NCBI RefSeq assembly: GCF_025263685.1
Contig: NZ_CP092109.1
Location: 930,001-994,000 of the forward strand
From: Geoalkalibacter halelectricus
Lineage (GTDB): Bacteria > Desulfobacterota > Desulfuromonadia > Desulfuromonadales > Geoalkalibacteraceae
DNA length: 64,000 bases
Reading direction: 5' to 3'
The first letter of the stretch is position 1. Each line of letters begins with the position of its first letter. The notes below the pieces were generated by a model. It made no database searches and was not told the origin of the DNA. It saw only the letters and a program-made list of their open reading frames with translations. Below, piece by piece: positions 1-9,698 of the stretch. A program made the translations under genes and the position numbers.

Positions 1-325
1 GCAGGGCCACTCCCGGAACCGGCCCGACGGAATTGCCGACCAGCATCAGGCGCGGCAGCAGCGCTCCGGGATGCCGCCAGGCCACATGCGTGGTTGCGCT
101 CTGGGGAACGTAGCCGCAGGTGGCGAGGGTCTCGCGCAAGGCTGCGGTATCGCGCACCAACAGGTGGTCGACCCAATCGAGCAAGCGACCGCTGGTGTGC
201 GTGCGGATTCTCTCCGCCAGACGCGTCAGGGTCGTGTTGTCCCGCATGTATTGCGCCAACAGATCGAGGCACAGCTTCTCCGCGGCGGCCTGCCGCTCCC
301 AGTAAAACTCCTGCGCGTTGGTCAT
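1..325 (-). CDS. Hypothetical protein, 3' end beyond window edge
   Basis: The first 108 codons of a minus-strand gene are visible. It starts with ATG at 323-325, is open to the window edge and begins MTNAQEFYWERQAAAEKL. It lies 32 bases downstream of the lysine aminotransferase gene on the same strand, so it probably belongs to the lysine-catabolic operon. I do not recognise the fold from this N-terminal piece. A 2-oxoadipate-processing enzyme would fit the pathway, but that is only positional inference. There is no signal peptide or membrane segment in the visible part. Confidence 0.6.
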   Translation of the reverse strand, partial: MTNAQEFYWERQAAAEKLCLDLLAQYMRDNTTLTRLAERIRTHTSGRLLDWVDHLLVRDTAALRETLATCGYVPQSATTHVAWRHPGALLPRLMLVGNSVGPVPGVAL

Positions 326-357
326 GGTGACTCCTCTCTTCCCCCCCGTCCCCCTTC

Positions 358-1725
358 TCATGGCCCCACCAGCAGGCAGGGATCCTGGAAGACCTCCAGA
401 TGCACATAGCGGCCCTCCTCCAGAACCTGGCGGATGATGGCCAGCCCCTGCCGGATTTCCTCGGCGGTCACGATCAGATGCGGGCGAAAACGTATGCCGC
501 GCCGACCGCAGCCGACCATGAGCAGCTTGTTCTGATAGAAAGCCTTGATCAATTGGTCGCGGGTGCGCCCGTCGGGCGCGTCGAAGGCGCACATCAGCCC
601 GCGGCCGCGGGGATTGCCGACCACCTCGGGAAAATCCGCCGCCAGCTTCTCCAACTCCGCCAGCAGCAATTCCCCCTGGCGGCGGGCGTTGTCCACCAGT
701 TGCTCTTCCTCGATAATGCGCAGAATCTCGGCGCAGCGCACCATGTCGATGAGATTGCCGCCGAAGGTCGAATTGATGCGGCTGCGCTCGGCGAACACAT
801 GGCAGCCGACCTCTTCGATGCGGCGCGACACCAGGATGCCGCACACCTGGGTCTTTTTGCCGAACACCAGGATGTCGGGCCGCACCCCGAAGTGTTCATA
901 GGCCCAGAAGCGCCCGGTGAGGCCGACGCCGGTCTGCACCTCGTCAAAAATCAGCAGGATGTCGTGAGCGTCGCACAGCCGCCGCAGGGCCTGAAAGAAT
1001 TCGGCGCGAAAGTGGTTGTCGCCCCCTTCTCCCTGGATGGGCTCGATGATCAGGGCGGCCAACTCCTCCCCCTGCTGGGCGATAAGCTTTTCCAACTGCC
1101 GCAAGGCCTGGGTCTCGACGGCCTGCACCGCACTGAGTCCCGCGGCGCTCAAAGGAAAGCTCAGTTTCGGGTTGGGCAGGCGCGGCCAGGCGAATTTAGG
1201 GAAGTATTTGGTCTTGCGTTCGTCGGCGGTGTTGGTCAGGGACAGGGTGTAGCCGCTGCGGCCGTGAAAGGCCTGGCGAAAGTGCACCACCTGGCTGCCC
1301 ACCTCCCCCGTGCGGCCGCGAGCGAGATTCTTGCGCACCTTCCAGTCGAAGGCGGTCTTGAGGGCGTTTTCCACGGCGAGCGCCCCGCCTTCGATGAAAA
1401 ACATATGAGGCAGTTCCGCCGGGACAGCGATCCGCGAGAAAGTCTCGACAAATTCAGCCATAGCCTGGGTGTAGACATCGGAATTGGCGGGTTTGTTCAC
1501 CGCCAGTCGGCCCAGTTCCGGGCTCTTGGCCCGCAGGCGCGGATGGTTGTAGCCCACCGCCATGGAGGCGTACATGGAGAAAAAATCCAGGTAGTGCTCG
1601 CCGTTGCGCTGATCGACGAACCAACTGCCTGCGGAGCGCTCGAGGTCGAGAATGATATCGAAACCTTCCGTGAGCAGATGGCGGGACAGACATTGCTTGA
1701 CATCTTGGGGGGCGATGGATGGCAC
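358..1725 (-). CDS. lat: L-lysine 6-transaminase (lysine epsilon-aminotransferase)
   Basis: Class III PLP-dependent aminotransferase of 455 residues. Family members move the epsilon-amino group of lysine to 2-oxoglutarate, giving 2-aminoadipate 6-semialdehyde. The N-terminal segment (LSRHLLTEGFDIILDLERS) closely resembles actinobacterial Lat. The motif FIEGGALAVENALK, the acidic IFDEVQTGVG stretch and the PLP lysine in LVFGKKTQ are all visible. The start is GTG at 1725, preceded by AAGGAG. It lies 22 bases after the semialdehyde dehydrogenase gene, which would use its product directly, so the two make a coherent lysine-degradation operon. Alternative: another class III omega-aminotransferase, which I consider less likely. 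Confidence 0.9.
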   Translation of the reverse strand: MPSIAPQDVKQCLSRHLLTEGFDIILDLERSAGSWFVDQRNGEHYLDFFSMYASMAVGYNHPRLRAKSPELGRLAVNKPANSDVYTQAMAEFVETFSRIAVPAELPHMFFIEGGALAVENALKTAFDWKVRKNLARGRTGEVGSQVVHFRQAFHGRSGYTLSLTNTADERKTKYFPKFAWPRLPNPKLSFPLSAAGLSAVQAVETQALRQLEKLIAQQGEELAALIIEPIQGEGGDNHFRAEFFQALRRLCDAHDILLIFDEVQTGVGLTGRFWAYEHFGVRPDILVFGKKTQVCGILVSRRIEEVGCHVFAERSRINSTFGGNLIDMVRCAEILRIIEEEQLVDNARRQGELLLAELEKLAADFPEVVGNPRGRGLMCAFDAPDGRTRDQLIKAFYQNKLLMVGCGRRGIRFRPHLIVTAEEIRQGLAIIRQVLEEGRYVHLEVFQDPCLLVGP

Positions 1726-1747
1726 GGTCGTGAACTCCTTGAAGAAA

Positions 1748-3298
1748 TCACTCCTCGATGCGAAAGCTGATGCCCTGGGCCAGAGGCAGGGCGCTGCCGT
1801 AATTGATGGTCACCGTCTGGCGGCGCATATAGGCTTTCCAGACGTCGGAGCCTGCTTCGCGCCCGCCGCCCGTGTCCTTTTCGCCGCCGAAAGCGCCGCC
1901 GATTTCGGCCCCCGAGGTGCCGATGTTGACGTTGGCGATGCCGCAGTCCGATCCCGCCGTGCCGAGGAAGGTTTCAGCCTCGCGCAGGTCGGTGGTGAAA
2001 ATTGCCGAGGACAAGCCCTGGGGCACCTCATTCTGGATGGCTACGGCCTGGGACAATTCGCCGGTGTAAGGAATCAAATAGAGCAGCGGGCCGAAGGTTT
2101 CCTGTTGGATGATGGGCAGATAGGGCGGCGCTTCGACCAGGGCGGGCACCACGTAGCACCCCGATTCGTAGCCCTGCCCCTCCAGCACCTCGCCGCCGTA
2201 AATGAGGGTCGCGCCCTGCTCCCGGGCCCTGGCCAGGGCGGCGCGAAAGGCGGCAACGGCGGCGCGGTCGATGAGGGGTCCGACGTGATTGCCTTCATCG
2301 AGGGGATGGCCGATGCGCAGTTTGTGGTAGGCATCCATGAGCGCTTTCTTCACCTTGTCATACAGCGCCTCATGCACGATGAGGCGTCGCGTGGTGGTGC
2401 AACGCTGCCCGGCGGTGCCCACCGCGCCGAACACCACGGCCGGCAGCGCCAGCTTGAGATCGGCATGTTCGGTGAGAATGATGGCGTTGTTGCCGCTCAG
2501 CTCCAGGATGGTTTTGCCCAGGCGCCGCGCCACCACCTCGGCCACGTGCCGGCCGGTGGGAACCGAGCCGGTAAAGGAAACCAACGGCAGGCGCCGATCT
2601 TGAATCAGTGCCTCGCCCACCTCTTGCCCCGATCCGATGAGCAGGTTGAAAATGCCTTCGGGCAGATCATTGTCCCGCAAGACTTCGGCGCAGATCTTCT
2701 GCACGGCAATGGCCGACAGGGGCACCTTGGAGGAGGGCTTCCAGATCATGACGTCGCCGCACACCGCGGCGAGCATGGCGTTCCACGACCAGACCGCCAC
2801 GGGAAAGTTGAAGGCGGTGAAAATGCCGACGATTCCCAGGGGATGATACTGCTCGTACATGCGGTGGCGCTCGCGCTCGGAGTGCATGCTCAGGCCGTAG
2901 AGCATGCGCGACTGTCCCACGGCGAAATCGCAGATGTCGATCATCTCCTGCACCTCGCCCAGTCCCTCCTGCAGGGATTTGCCCATCTCGTAAGACACCA
3001 GGGTGCCCAGGGCCTGCTTGCGCTCGCGCAACCGCAAGCCGATTTGACGCACGACCTCGCCGCGCTGTGGCGCCGGCACCGCGCGCCACTGGGTGAAGGC
3101 CTGCTGAGCCGCCTGCACGATCTGGTCGCAATCGGCGGCGGACGCTTGACGAACCTTGGCAATCACCTGGCCGTCTGCTGGTGAAATGCTCTCCAGCAGG
3201 CCGGCGGATGTCGAGGTCGGCCATTGCCGACCCGACGAGGCCCCGGGATTCAGTGCCGCGATTCCCAATTCTTCGAGAAACTCTCTTCCGGTGGTCAT
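1748..3298 (-). CDS. amaB: Aldehyde dehydrogenase, ALDH7 type (aminoadipate-semialdehyde dehydrogenase)
   Basis: NAD-dependent aldehyde dehydrogenase of 516 residues, inferred to oxidise 2-aminoadipate semialdehyde to 2-aminoadipate. The ALDH signatures are present: ILELSGNNAI with the catalytic Glu, and GTAGQRCTTTRRL with the catalytic Cys; the latter string is typical of the ALDH7/antiquitin family. The frame is open upstream, but a start at 3298 (MTTGREFLEELGI) is preferred. It has an AAAGGGG ribosome site, and a longer version would run antisense into msrB. It is the first gene of the minus-strand lysine operon and shares its upstream region with the divergent msrB gene. Confidence 0.88.
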   Translation of the reverse strand: MTTGREFLEELGIAALNPGASSGRQWPTSTSAGLLESISPADGQVIAKVRQASAADCDQIVQAAQQAFTQWRAVPAPQRGEVVRQIGLRLRERKQALGTLVSYEMGKSLQEGLGEVQEMIDICDFAVGQSRMLYGLSMHSERERHRMYEQYHPLGIVGIFTAFNFPVAVWSWNAMLAAVCGDVMIWKPSSKVPLSAIAVQKICAEVLRDNDLPEGIFNLLIGSGQEVGEALIQDRRLPLVSFTGSVPTGRHVAEVVARRLGKTILELSGNNAIILTEHADLKLALPAVVFGAVGTAGQRCTTTRRLIVHEALYDKVKKALMDAYHKLRIGHPLDEGNHVGPLIDRAAVAAFRAALARAREQGATLIYGGEVLEGQGYESGCYVVPALVEAPPYLPIIQQETFGPLLYLIPYTGELSQAVAIQNEVPQGLSSAIFTTDLREAETFLGTAGSDCGIANVNIGTSGAEIGGAFGGEKDTGGGREAGSDVWKAYMRRQTVTINYGSALPLAQGISFRIEE

Positions 3299-3457
3299 GG
3301 CCTGCCCCTTTAGCAAGTAAATGTTTTTTTCCAGAACCCGTGCCGTCGATCTGTTGAGTCTATCAAGCCTGCCCAGCGGAGCAACACCCGCTGCAACTCG
3401 TGCTATGATTCTGAATAAGGTCTGTTTTGCGGCCAGGGAAAATAAGGAGGCGGGCCG

Positions 3458-3985
3458 ATGAAAACTCACCACTTGCTGTGGATTTTGCTGCTGAGCCTGC
3501 CGGTTTTGGCCGGCTTGGCCGGCTCGGTCGCCACGGCCGCCGAATCGATTCGCGTCTATTCCGTCGCAGAGGAGCGCTACGTCATGAGCGAAAAAGTTGA
3601 AAAAAGCCCGGATCAATGGCAGAGCCAACTTACTCCCGAACAGTTTCGCGTGCTGCGCCAGAAGGGTACGGAGCGCGCCTTTTCCGGCAAATACTGGGAC
3701 CATCACGAAGATGGCACCTATCGTTGCGCCGGCTGCGGCCTGGACCTGTTCGCTTCAGCCGCCAAATACGACTCGGGCACCGGCTGGCCGAGTTTCTCCG
3801 CCCCGGTCGCCGCGGAAAATATTGCGACCGCCGAGGATCGCAGTCTGTTCATGCGCCGCACCGAGGTGCTTTGCGCCCGCTGCGGCGGTCATCTCGGCCA
3901 TGTCTTTCCCGATGGCCCGAAACCAACGGGTCGACGCTACTGCATCAACTCCGCCGCCCTGGAATTCACCGCCAAGGATGATTGA
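3458..3985 (+). CDS. msrB: Peptide-methionine (R)-S-oxide reductase MsrB, exported
   Basis: MsrB reduces methionine-R-sulfoxide in proteins. After a hydrophobic N-terminal segment ([20 protein letters not shown], cleavage plausible after ATAA) comes a complete MsrB domain. It has two zinc CxxC pairs (CAGC, CARC), the HLGHVF motif and the catalytic Cys in [10 protein letters not shown]. The signal segment suggests a periplasmic enzyme repairing oxidised envelope proteins. AAGGAGG precedes the ATG. It is followed after 24 bases by msrA on the same strand, and the pair very likely forms an operon. Confidence 0.93.
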   Translation: MKTHHLLWILLLSLPVLAGLAGSVATAAESIRVYSVAEERYVMSEKVEKSPDQWQSQLTPEQFRVLRQKGTERAFSGKYWDHHEDGTYRCAGCGLDLFASAAKYDSGTGWPSFSAPVAAENIATAEDRSLFMRRTEVLCARCGGHLGHVFPDGPKPTGRRYCINSAALEFTAKDD

Positions 3986-4009
3986 CGCATACATTTCGGG
4001 AGACAAGCA

Positions 4010-4570
4010 ATGGAACCCACGGGAGATAAAATCCAAAAGGCTATTTTCGCCGGGGGCTGCTTCTGGTGCATGGAGCCCCCTTTCCGAAAACTGCCGGGAG
4101 TGATCGCGGTGGTTTCGGGTTACACGGGCGGCACCACCCCCGACCCGACCTACCAGGAGGTCTGTTCCGGCACCACCGGCCATGCCGAAGCGGTGGAAAT
4201 CACTTTCGACCCACAAACTCTGAGCTACGCGCAACTCCTCGAGGTTTTCTGGAAGAATATCGACCCCACGGATGAGGGCGGCCAGTTCGTCGATCGCGGC
4301 AGCCAATACCGCAGCGCCATTTTCTATCTCGACGAGGAACAACAGCGGTTGGCCGAAGACTCGCGCCGACAGTTGGAGCAATCGGGGCGCTTTCAGGAGC
4401 CGATCAAAACTGAAATCGTGCCGGCGACCACCTTTTATCCCGCCGAGCCCTATCACCAGGATTATTGCAATCTCAACCCGGTGCGCTACCAGATTTATCG
4501 CCAGGGATCGGGGCGGGATCGATTTCTGCGCAAGGTGTGGGAGGACGACAAAGGAGTGAAGCATCCTTGA
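4010..4570 (+). CDS. msrA: Peptide-methionine (S)-S-oxide reductase MsrA
   Basis: MsrA of 186 residues reduces methionine-S-sulfoxide. The active-site motif GGCFWCME is at about residues 16-23; it has CFWC where many family members have CFWG or CFWS. The conserved GYTGG, GHAEAVE and YHQDYC segments follow. There is no clear signal peptide, unlike its msrB neighbour, so the two may work in different compartments, or the export signal may be weak. It is cotranscribed with msrB by position. Confidence 0.93.
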   Translation: MEPTGDKIQKAIFAGGCFWCMEPPFRKLPGVIAVVSGYTGGTTPDPTYQEVCSGTTGHAEAVEITFDPQTLSYAQLLEVFWKNIDPTDEGGQFVDRGSQYRSAIFYLDEEQQRLAEDSRRQLEQSGRFQEPIKTEIVPATTFYPAEPYHQDYCNLNPVRYQIYRQGSGRDRFLRKVWEDDKGVKHP

Positions 4571-4600
4571 AAAGCCCGGCCATCAGGTATAATAAGACCT

Positions 4601-6697
4601 ATGAAATCAATCAGATTCGCGCTATTGATGATGGCCGTCGGCTTGGCATTTGCTTTTTTTTGGCAGCCTGTGGCCGAAGCGGCGGACGACCCGATTGTCC
4701 GCCATGATCTGACGGTGGAGTTGTTTCCCGCGCAAGGGCGCCTGGAGGCCGTCAGTCTACTGACCCTGCCACGTGCGGGCGCTTCGGCGCGGCTGTTTTT
4801 GTCACCCCAGGCACGGGTGAGCGAGGTTACACTCAACGGCGCATCCCTGCCCTACAACTTCATCCGCGGCATCCTCAACGTCAGGTTGCCCGCCGAGGAG
4901 CGCGGCCAGTCGGTCACCTTGGAGATCCATTACGCGGGCCGCTTTGCCGACCAACCACCGCAGGATCCCATCATGACCGAGGATCCGAGTTTCGGCGTCG
5001 CGGCGGCCATCACCGAGCAAGGAACCTTTCTCTCCGGAGGCAGCGGCTGGTATCCCGACCCGCGTCTGGGCAATGCCACCTGGCGCCTGAACCTGACGGC
5101 GCCGCCGGGATACCTGGCGGTCACCGCCGGGCGCCTCGTCGAGCAGACCACCACGGCCGAATACAGCCGCTCGGTGTGGGAAGAGCACATTCCCCTGGCC
5201 AACCTGACCGTCTCCGCCGGCCCCTACGAAGTGCAATCCATTCAGGTCGGCGAAATTCCCGTCAGCACCTATTTCTACCCGCACAGCCAGGACCTGGCGC
5301 AAACCTACCTTGATGCCACCCGCGAGTATCTGGAACTCTTCCAAGATCTGTTCGGTCCTTACCCTTTTGAAAAATTCGCGGTGGTGGAAAATTTCTTCCC
5401 GACGGGCTACGGCTTTCCCTCCTGGACGCTGCTCGGCAGCACGGTGATCCGTCTGCCCTTCATCCTTGAAACCAGCCTAGGTCATGAAATCGCCCATTCC
5501 TGGTGGGGCACCGGGGTGCGTGTCGATACCTCCCAGGGCAACTGGTCGGAAGGCCTCACCACCTATGTGGCCGATTATCTGTTTCTCGAACGCCGCTCCG
5601 CGGAGCAAGCCCGCGATTATCGGCTAAGAATCCTGCGCGATTATGCCGCCCTGGTAACCCCGGAACGTGACTTCCCCCTGACCCGTTTTCTGCGGCGCAC
5701 CGACCGGCCGACCCAAGCGGTGGGTTACGGCAAGGCGGCCATGGTCTTTCACATGCTGCGCCACAAAGTCGGCGAGGACGTTTTCTGGGGTGGTCTGCGC
5801 GAGATGGCCGAAACGCGCATGTTCGACCGGGTCAGTTGGGGTGACTTCGCCGGCCTCTATTCCCGGTTGAGCGACACCGACCTGACCCCCTTTTTCGACC
5901 AGTGGGTGCGACGCGCGGGCGCCCCGATCCTCGCCCTGGAGGATGTCGAGGCACGGCGCGACGGGGATCAATGGCACCTCAGCGGACGACTGACGCAACA
6001 GGCGCGGCCCTTTGTGCTGCAACTGCCCTTGACTCTGGAAACCGAGGGTGAACCAACGGTTCAGTGGATTTCCCTGGATGGTCGCGACACCCGCTTCACA
6101 ATGACCGTGGCCGATGCGCCCAAGCGGCTGCTGGTCGACCCGGACGCCCAGGTTTTTCGCCGGCTGCATCCCGCCGAGATCCCCGCCTCGGTCAACAGCA
6201 TTCGGGGTTCCGAAAGACTGCTGGCGGTTCTCGCCGAGGATTTGCCGGCCTCCACCGCCGAAGCGGCACGCCTGATTCTTCAGGCTTTACGGCAGCAAGA
6301 TGTGCGACTCCTGGAGGAAGACCAAGTTCGCCCCGAGCAGTTGCGCGACCACGACGTGCTTTTTCTTGGTTTGCCGCGCCGCTTCGCCGCACCTCTGCTC
6401 GACGGCACGGGCCTGAGCGTTGACCAGCAGGGTTTCGCCTTTGCGGGCGAACGTTTCGACGGGCCCCAGGCCGCGCTTTTCGCCGCGGTCACGCCTCAGG
6501 ACGCACCCGATGCCCGCTGGGCCTATTTCATTCCCAATTCACCCGAGTCCGCCCGCGATGCCGCACGGCGCATCCCTCACTACGGGCGCGACAGCTACCT
6601 GATCTTCGACCAGGGTGAGAACCGCGCGCGCGGCACCTGGGAAATCCAGAATTCGCCGCTCATCCACAACTTTAACCTTTCGGAGTCAAACCCATGA
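4601..6697 (+). CDS. M1-like zinc metallopeptidase, exported
   Basis: A 698-residue gluzincin-type peptidase with an N-terminal signal peptide (MKSIRFALLMMAVGLAFAFF). The zinc motif HEIAH is at residues 295-299 and the third ligand Glu at 317 in NWSEG. The spacing between the last His and the Glu is 17 residues rather than the usual 18 of M1 aminopeptidases, and the canonical GxMEN substrate motif is not obvious; YGFPSW occupies that region. The protein is therefore better called M1-like. The last ~170 residues look like a separate domain without a recognised motif. There is no Shine-Dalgarno sequence: a TATAAT at 4588-4593 lies 7 bases before the ATG, so translation may be leaderless. It overlaps the next gene by four bases. 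Confidence 0.8.
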   Translation: MKSIRFALLMMAVGLAFAFFWQPVAEAADDPIVRHDLTVELFPAQGRLEAVSLLTLPRAGASARLFLSPQARVSEVTLNGASLPYNFIRGILNVRLPAEERGQSVTLEIHYAGRFADQPPQDPIMTEDPSFGVAAAITEQGTFLSGGSGWYPDPRLGNATWRLNLTAPPGYLAVTAGRLVEQTTTAEYSRSVWEEHIPLANLTVSAGPYEVQSIQVGEIPVSTYFYPHSQDLAQTYLDATREYLELFQDLFGPYPFEKFAVVENFFPTGYGFPSWTLLGSTVIRLPFILETSLGHEIAHSWWGTGVRVDTSQGNWSEGLTTYVADYLFLERRSAEQARDYRLRILRDYAALVTPERDFPLTRFLRRTDRPTQAVGYGKAAMVFHMLRHKVGEDVFWGGLREMAETRMFDRVSWGDFAGLYSRLSDTDLTPFFDQWVRRAGAPILALEDVEARRDGDQWHLSGRLTQQARPFVLQLPLTLETEGEPTVQWISLDGRDTRFTMTVADAPKRLLVDPDAQVFRRLHPAEIPASVNSIRGSERLLAVLAEDLPASTAEAARLILQALRQQDVRLLEEDQVRPEQLRDHDVLFLGLPRRFAAPLLDGTGLSVDQQGFAFAGERFDGPQAALFAAVTPQDAPDARWAYFIPNSPESARDAARRIPHYGRDSYLIFDQGENRARGTWEIQNSPLIHNFNLSESNP

Positions 6698-7569
6698 AAA
6701 TCCGTGGTTTTATTACTGCGCTGACGATTGCTTTCATGCTTTGCGCCGGCAGTGCCTGGGCGCACCCTCATATCTACGATCTGTCCACCAACCAGGAAAT
6801 CGCCTTTGAAGACCTCATCACCGACCTTGCGAGCGCACAGGTCGTTTTCATCGGTGAATTGCATGATCATGAAGGTCATCACCGCATGCAGCTTGAAATC
6901 ATCCGCGCCCTGCACGAACGCGGCCGCCCCATTGCCATCGGCCTGGAAATGTTTCAAATGGACTACCAGGGCGCCTTGGACAGGTGGGTCGCGGGAGAAA
7001 TACCCGAAAACAACTTCTTGCTGATTTATCATCAGAATTGGAGCCTGTGGCCCCTGTATCGGCCCATCTTCCTGTACGCCCGCGACGAGGGCATTCCCAT
7101 GGTGGGACTCAATATCCCGCGCGAAATCACCCGGCAGGTCGCACGTCACGGCTTTGAAAGTCTAGAATCGGAACAGTTGCGCGATCTGGACCTTACGGGA
7201 TTCGCCTGCATCGTGGATCCGGCCTATGAGCAGTTCATCCGCCGCGCCCTGGGTATGCACAACCATGGCGACAACCGCAGCTTCACCCGTTTCTGCGAAG
7301 CGCAACTTCTCTGGGACAGGGCCATGGCCAACAATACCCTGGCCTTTCTGGAAGAGCATCCCGACCACACGGTGGTAGTCCTGGCCGGCAGCGGCCATTC
7401 CTGGAAATACGGCATCCCCACCCAGCTCGACAATCTGGCCGAGATCGATTATCGGGTGGTGTTGCCGGAAGTCCCGGGGCGCATCGACCGCCTCAGTGCG
7501 TCCAGCGACGACACCGACTACCTGTGGCTTGATTTCGGATCCGACGGCTGGCACGTCTGGAACGAATAA
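6694..7569 (+). CDS. ChaN-family (Tiki-like, DUF399) exported protein
   Basis: A 291-residue protein with a signal peptide (cleavage likely near SAWA-HPH). It contains the ChaN/DUF399 pattern: FIGELHDHEGHH near residues 52-63, an IGLEMF strand, and a late VVLAGSGHSWKYG with another conserved His. Members bind heme or are remote relatives of Tiki proteases. Its start overlaps the stop of the M1-like peptidase by four bases (ATGA), so the two are translationally coupled. A shared envelope role in peptide or heme handling is possible but unproven. Confidence 0.8.
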   Translation: MKIRGFITALTIAFMLCAGSAWAHPHIYDLSTNQEIAFEDLITDLASAQVVFIGELHDHEGHHRMQLEIIRALHERGRPIAIGLEMFQMDYQGALDRWVAGEIPENNFLLIYHQNWSLWPLYRPIFLYARDEGIPMVGLNIPREITRQVARHGFESLESEQLRDLDLTGFACIVDPAYEQFIRRALGMHNHGDNRSFTRFCEAQLLWDRAMANNTLAFLEEHPDHTVVVLAGSGHSWKYGIPTQLDNLAEIDYRVVLPEVPGRIDRLSASSDDTDYLWLDFGSDGWHVWNE

Positions 7570-7593
7570 TTGAAGCGCCGAAAAGGAGGCATC

Positions 7594-9693
7594 ATGAAAG
7601 TCTGGCCTGGAAATCCTTACCCTTTGGGCTCAACCTATGACGGCGCCGGAACCAATTTCTCCCTGTTCTCCGAAATCGCCGAACGGGTGGAGTTGTGCCT
7701 CTTCGATCAGGAGGGACGCGAGACCCACATCGACATGCCGGAAGTCACCGGCTATTGTTGGCACGCCTACCTGCCCGGCGTCGAACCCGGGCAGCGTTAC
7801 GGCTACCGCGTCCACGGACCCTGGAAACCCGAGGAGGGCCATCGCTGCAACCCGGCCAAGTTGCTTCTCGATCCCTACGCCAAAGCCATCGAGGGGCAGA
7901 TCGAATGGGATGAAGCGGTGTTTCCCTATCGCTTCGACGAAGGTCCCGATTCCCTAAGCGATTTGGACAGTGCGCCTTTCGTGCCGCGCAGCGTTGTCCA
8001 TCAACCTCATTTCGACTGGAATGGCGATCGGCGCCTGCAGCGCCCCTGGCACGAAACCATCATCTACGAAACCCACGTCAAGGGCTTTACCGCCCGCCAT
8101 CCCGACATCCCCGAGGAGATTCGCGGCACCTACGCGGGCCTGGCACATCCCACCGCGATCAATTATTTGAAGGATCTGGGCATCACGGCGGTCGAACTGC
8201 TGCCGGTGCATCAATTCATCCATGACAAGCACCTTATCGACAAGGGTCTGCACAACTACTGGGGCTACAACAGCATCGGCTATTTCGCCCCGCACAACGA
8301 ATATGCCGCCGACCAGCGCCCGGCGGCGGTCGTTGCCGAATTCAAGCAGATGGTCAAGGCGCTGCATCAGGCCGGCATCGAAGTGATTCTCGACGTGGTC
8401 TACAACCACACCGGCGAAGGCAACCACCAGGGTCCCATGTTGTCGTTCAAGGGGATCGACAACGCCTATTATTACCGCACCGTCGATGACGACCGGCGCT
8501 ATTACATGGATTACACCGGCACCGGCAACAGCCTGCACATGCGCCACCCCCACGTGCTGCAACTGCTCATGGATTCGCTGCGCTATTGGGTCCTGGAGAT
8601 GCACGTCGATGGCTTTCGCTTCGATCTCGCCTCGACCCTGGCGCGCGAGCTGCACGACGTCGATCGCCTCTCGGCGTTTTTTGATCTGATTCAGCAGGAT
8701 CCGGTCATCAGCCAGGTCAAGCTCATCGCCGAACCCTGGGATGTGGGCGAAGGCGGTTATCAGGTAGGCAACTTCCCGCCCGTATGGTCGGAATGGAACG
8801 GCAAATACCGTGACTGCGCGCGTGACTTCTGGGCCGGGCGCGATGAGACCCTCGGCGAGTTCGCGGCCCGCTTCACCGGCAGCTCCGATCTCTACGAAAA
8901 CACCACCCGCCTGCCCTTTGCCAGCATCAACTTCATCACCGCCCATGACGGCTTCACCCTCAACGACCTGGTCTCCTACGACCATAAGCACAACGAAGCC
9001 AACGGCGAGGACAACCGCGACGGCAGCGACCATGACGGTTCCTGGAACTGCGGGGCAGAAGGCCCCACCGACGACCCAGAAATCCTGGCCTTACGCGCCC
9101 GTCAGCAGCGCAACTTCATTACGACGCTGCTGCTTTCCCAGGGTGTCCCCATGCTGCTCGGCGGCGACGAGCTCGGCCGCACCCAGCAGGGCAACAACAA
9201 CGCCTACTGCCAGGATAACGAAATCTCCTGGTTCGACTGGGAAAATGCCGACCAGGATTTGCTCGCTTTTACGCGCAAGCTTATTCGCTACTTTCACGAC
9301 CATCCGGTGTTCCGCCGTCGCCGCTGGTTCCAGGGGCGCGAAATCCACGGCAAGGAAATCACCGATATCGCCTGGTTCACCATGGAAGGCACCCAGATGG
9401 GAGAAGAGCACTGGGGAGAGAGCTTCGCCAAATCCCTCGGCGTCTATCTCAACGGCAAAGCCATTCCCAATCCCAACCCCAAGGGCGATCCGGTCACCGA
9501 CGACAGCTTCTACATCATCTTTAATGCCCACTACGAACCTTTATCCTTCAATTTACCCGACGAGGTTTGGGGTGAGCGTTGGAGAAAAGAGCTCGACACC
9601 GCCCGAGGTTGGATGGAAGAAGACGATATAATCCCGGCGGGAGGCAGCATCGAAGTCGAAGCGCGCTCCCTGGTGGTGCTGCGCCAGGGGTGA
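7594..9693 (+). CDS. glgX: Glycogen debranching enzyme (isoamylase type)
   Basis: A GH13 enzyme of 699 residues that hydrolyses alpha-1,6 branches in glycogen or limit dextrins. An N-terminal CBM48-like region (residues 1-~110) leads into the catalytic barrel. The motifs DVVYNHTGEG, VDGFRFDLAS (nucleophile Asp) and LIAEPWD (acid Glu) are all visible, as is the late ITAHDGFTL. ATG at 7594 is preferred over an upstream TTG because AAAAGGAGG lies at the right distance. It is followed almost directly by the phospholipase D-like gene. Confidence 0.93.
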   Translation: MKVWPGNPYPLGSTYDGAGTNFSLFSEIAERVELCLFDQEGRETHIDMPEVTGYCWHAYLPGVEPGQRYGYRVHGPWKPEEGHRCNPAKLLLDPYAKAIEGQIEWDEAVFPYRFDEGPDSLSDLDSAPFVPRSVVHQPHFDWNGDRRLQRPWHETIIYETHVKGFTARHPDIPEEIRGTYAGLAHPTAINYLKDLGITAVELLPVHQFIHDKHLIDKGLHNYWGYNSIGYFAPHNEYAADQRPAAVVAEFKQMVKALHQAGIEVILDVVYNHTGEGNHQGPMLSFKGIDNAYYYRTVDDDRRYYMDYTGTGNSLHMRHPHVLQLLMDSLRYWVLEMHVDGFRFDLASTLARELHDVDRLSAFFDLIQQDPVISQVKLIAEPWDVGEGGYQVGNFPPVWSEWNGKYRDCARDFWAGRDETLGEFAARFTGSSDLYENTTRLPFASINFITAHDGFTLNDLVSYDHKHNEANGEDNRDGSDHDGSWNCGAEGPTDDPEILALRARQQRNFITTLLLSQGVPMLLGGDELGRTQQGNNNAYCQDNEISWFDWENADQDLLAFTRKLIRYFHDHPVFRRRRWFQGREIHGKEITDIAWFTMEGTQMGEEHWGESFAKSLGVYLNGKAIPNPNPKGDPVTDDSFYIIFNAHYEPLSFNLPDEVWGERWRKELDTARGWMEEDDIIPAGGSIEVEARSLVVLRQG

Positions 9694-9698
9694 CCGGC

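Noticed and set aside
400-3184. Two long plus-strand frames across the lysine genes
   Set aside because: They lie opposite lat and the aldehyde dehydrogenase gene, which have complete catalytic motifs on the minus strand.
3299-3706. N-terminal extension of the aldehyde dehydrogenase
   Set aside because: It would run through the shared promoter region and antisense into msrB; a good ribosome site supports the shorter start.
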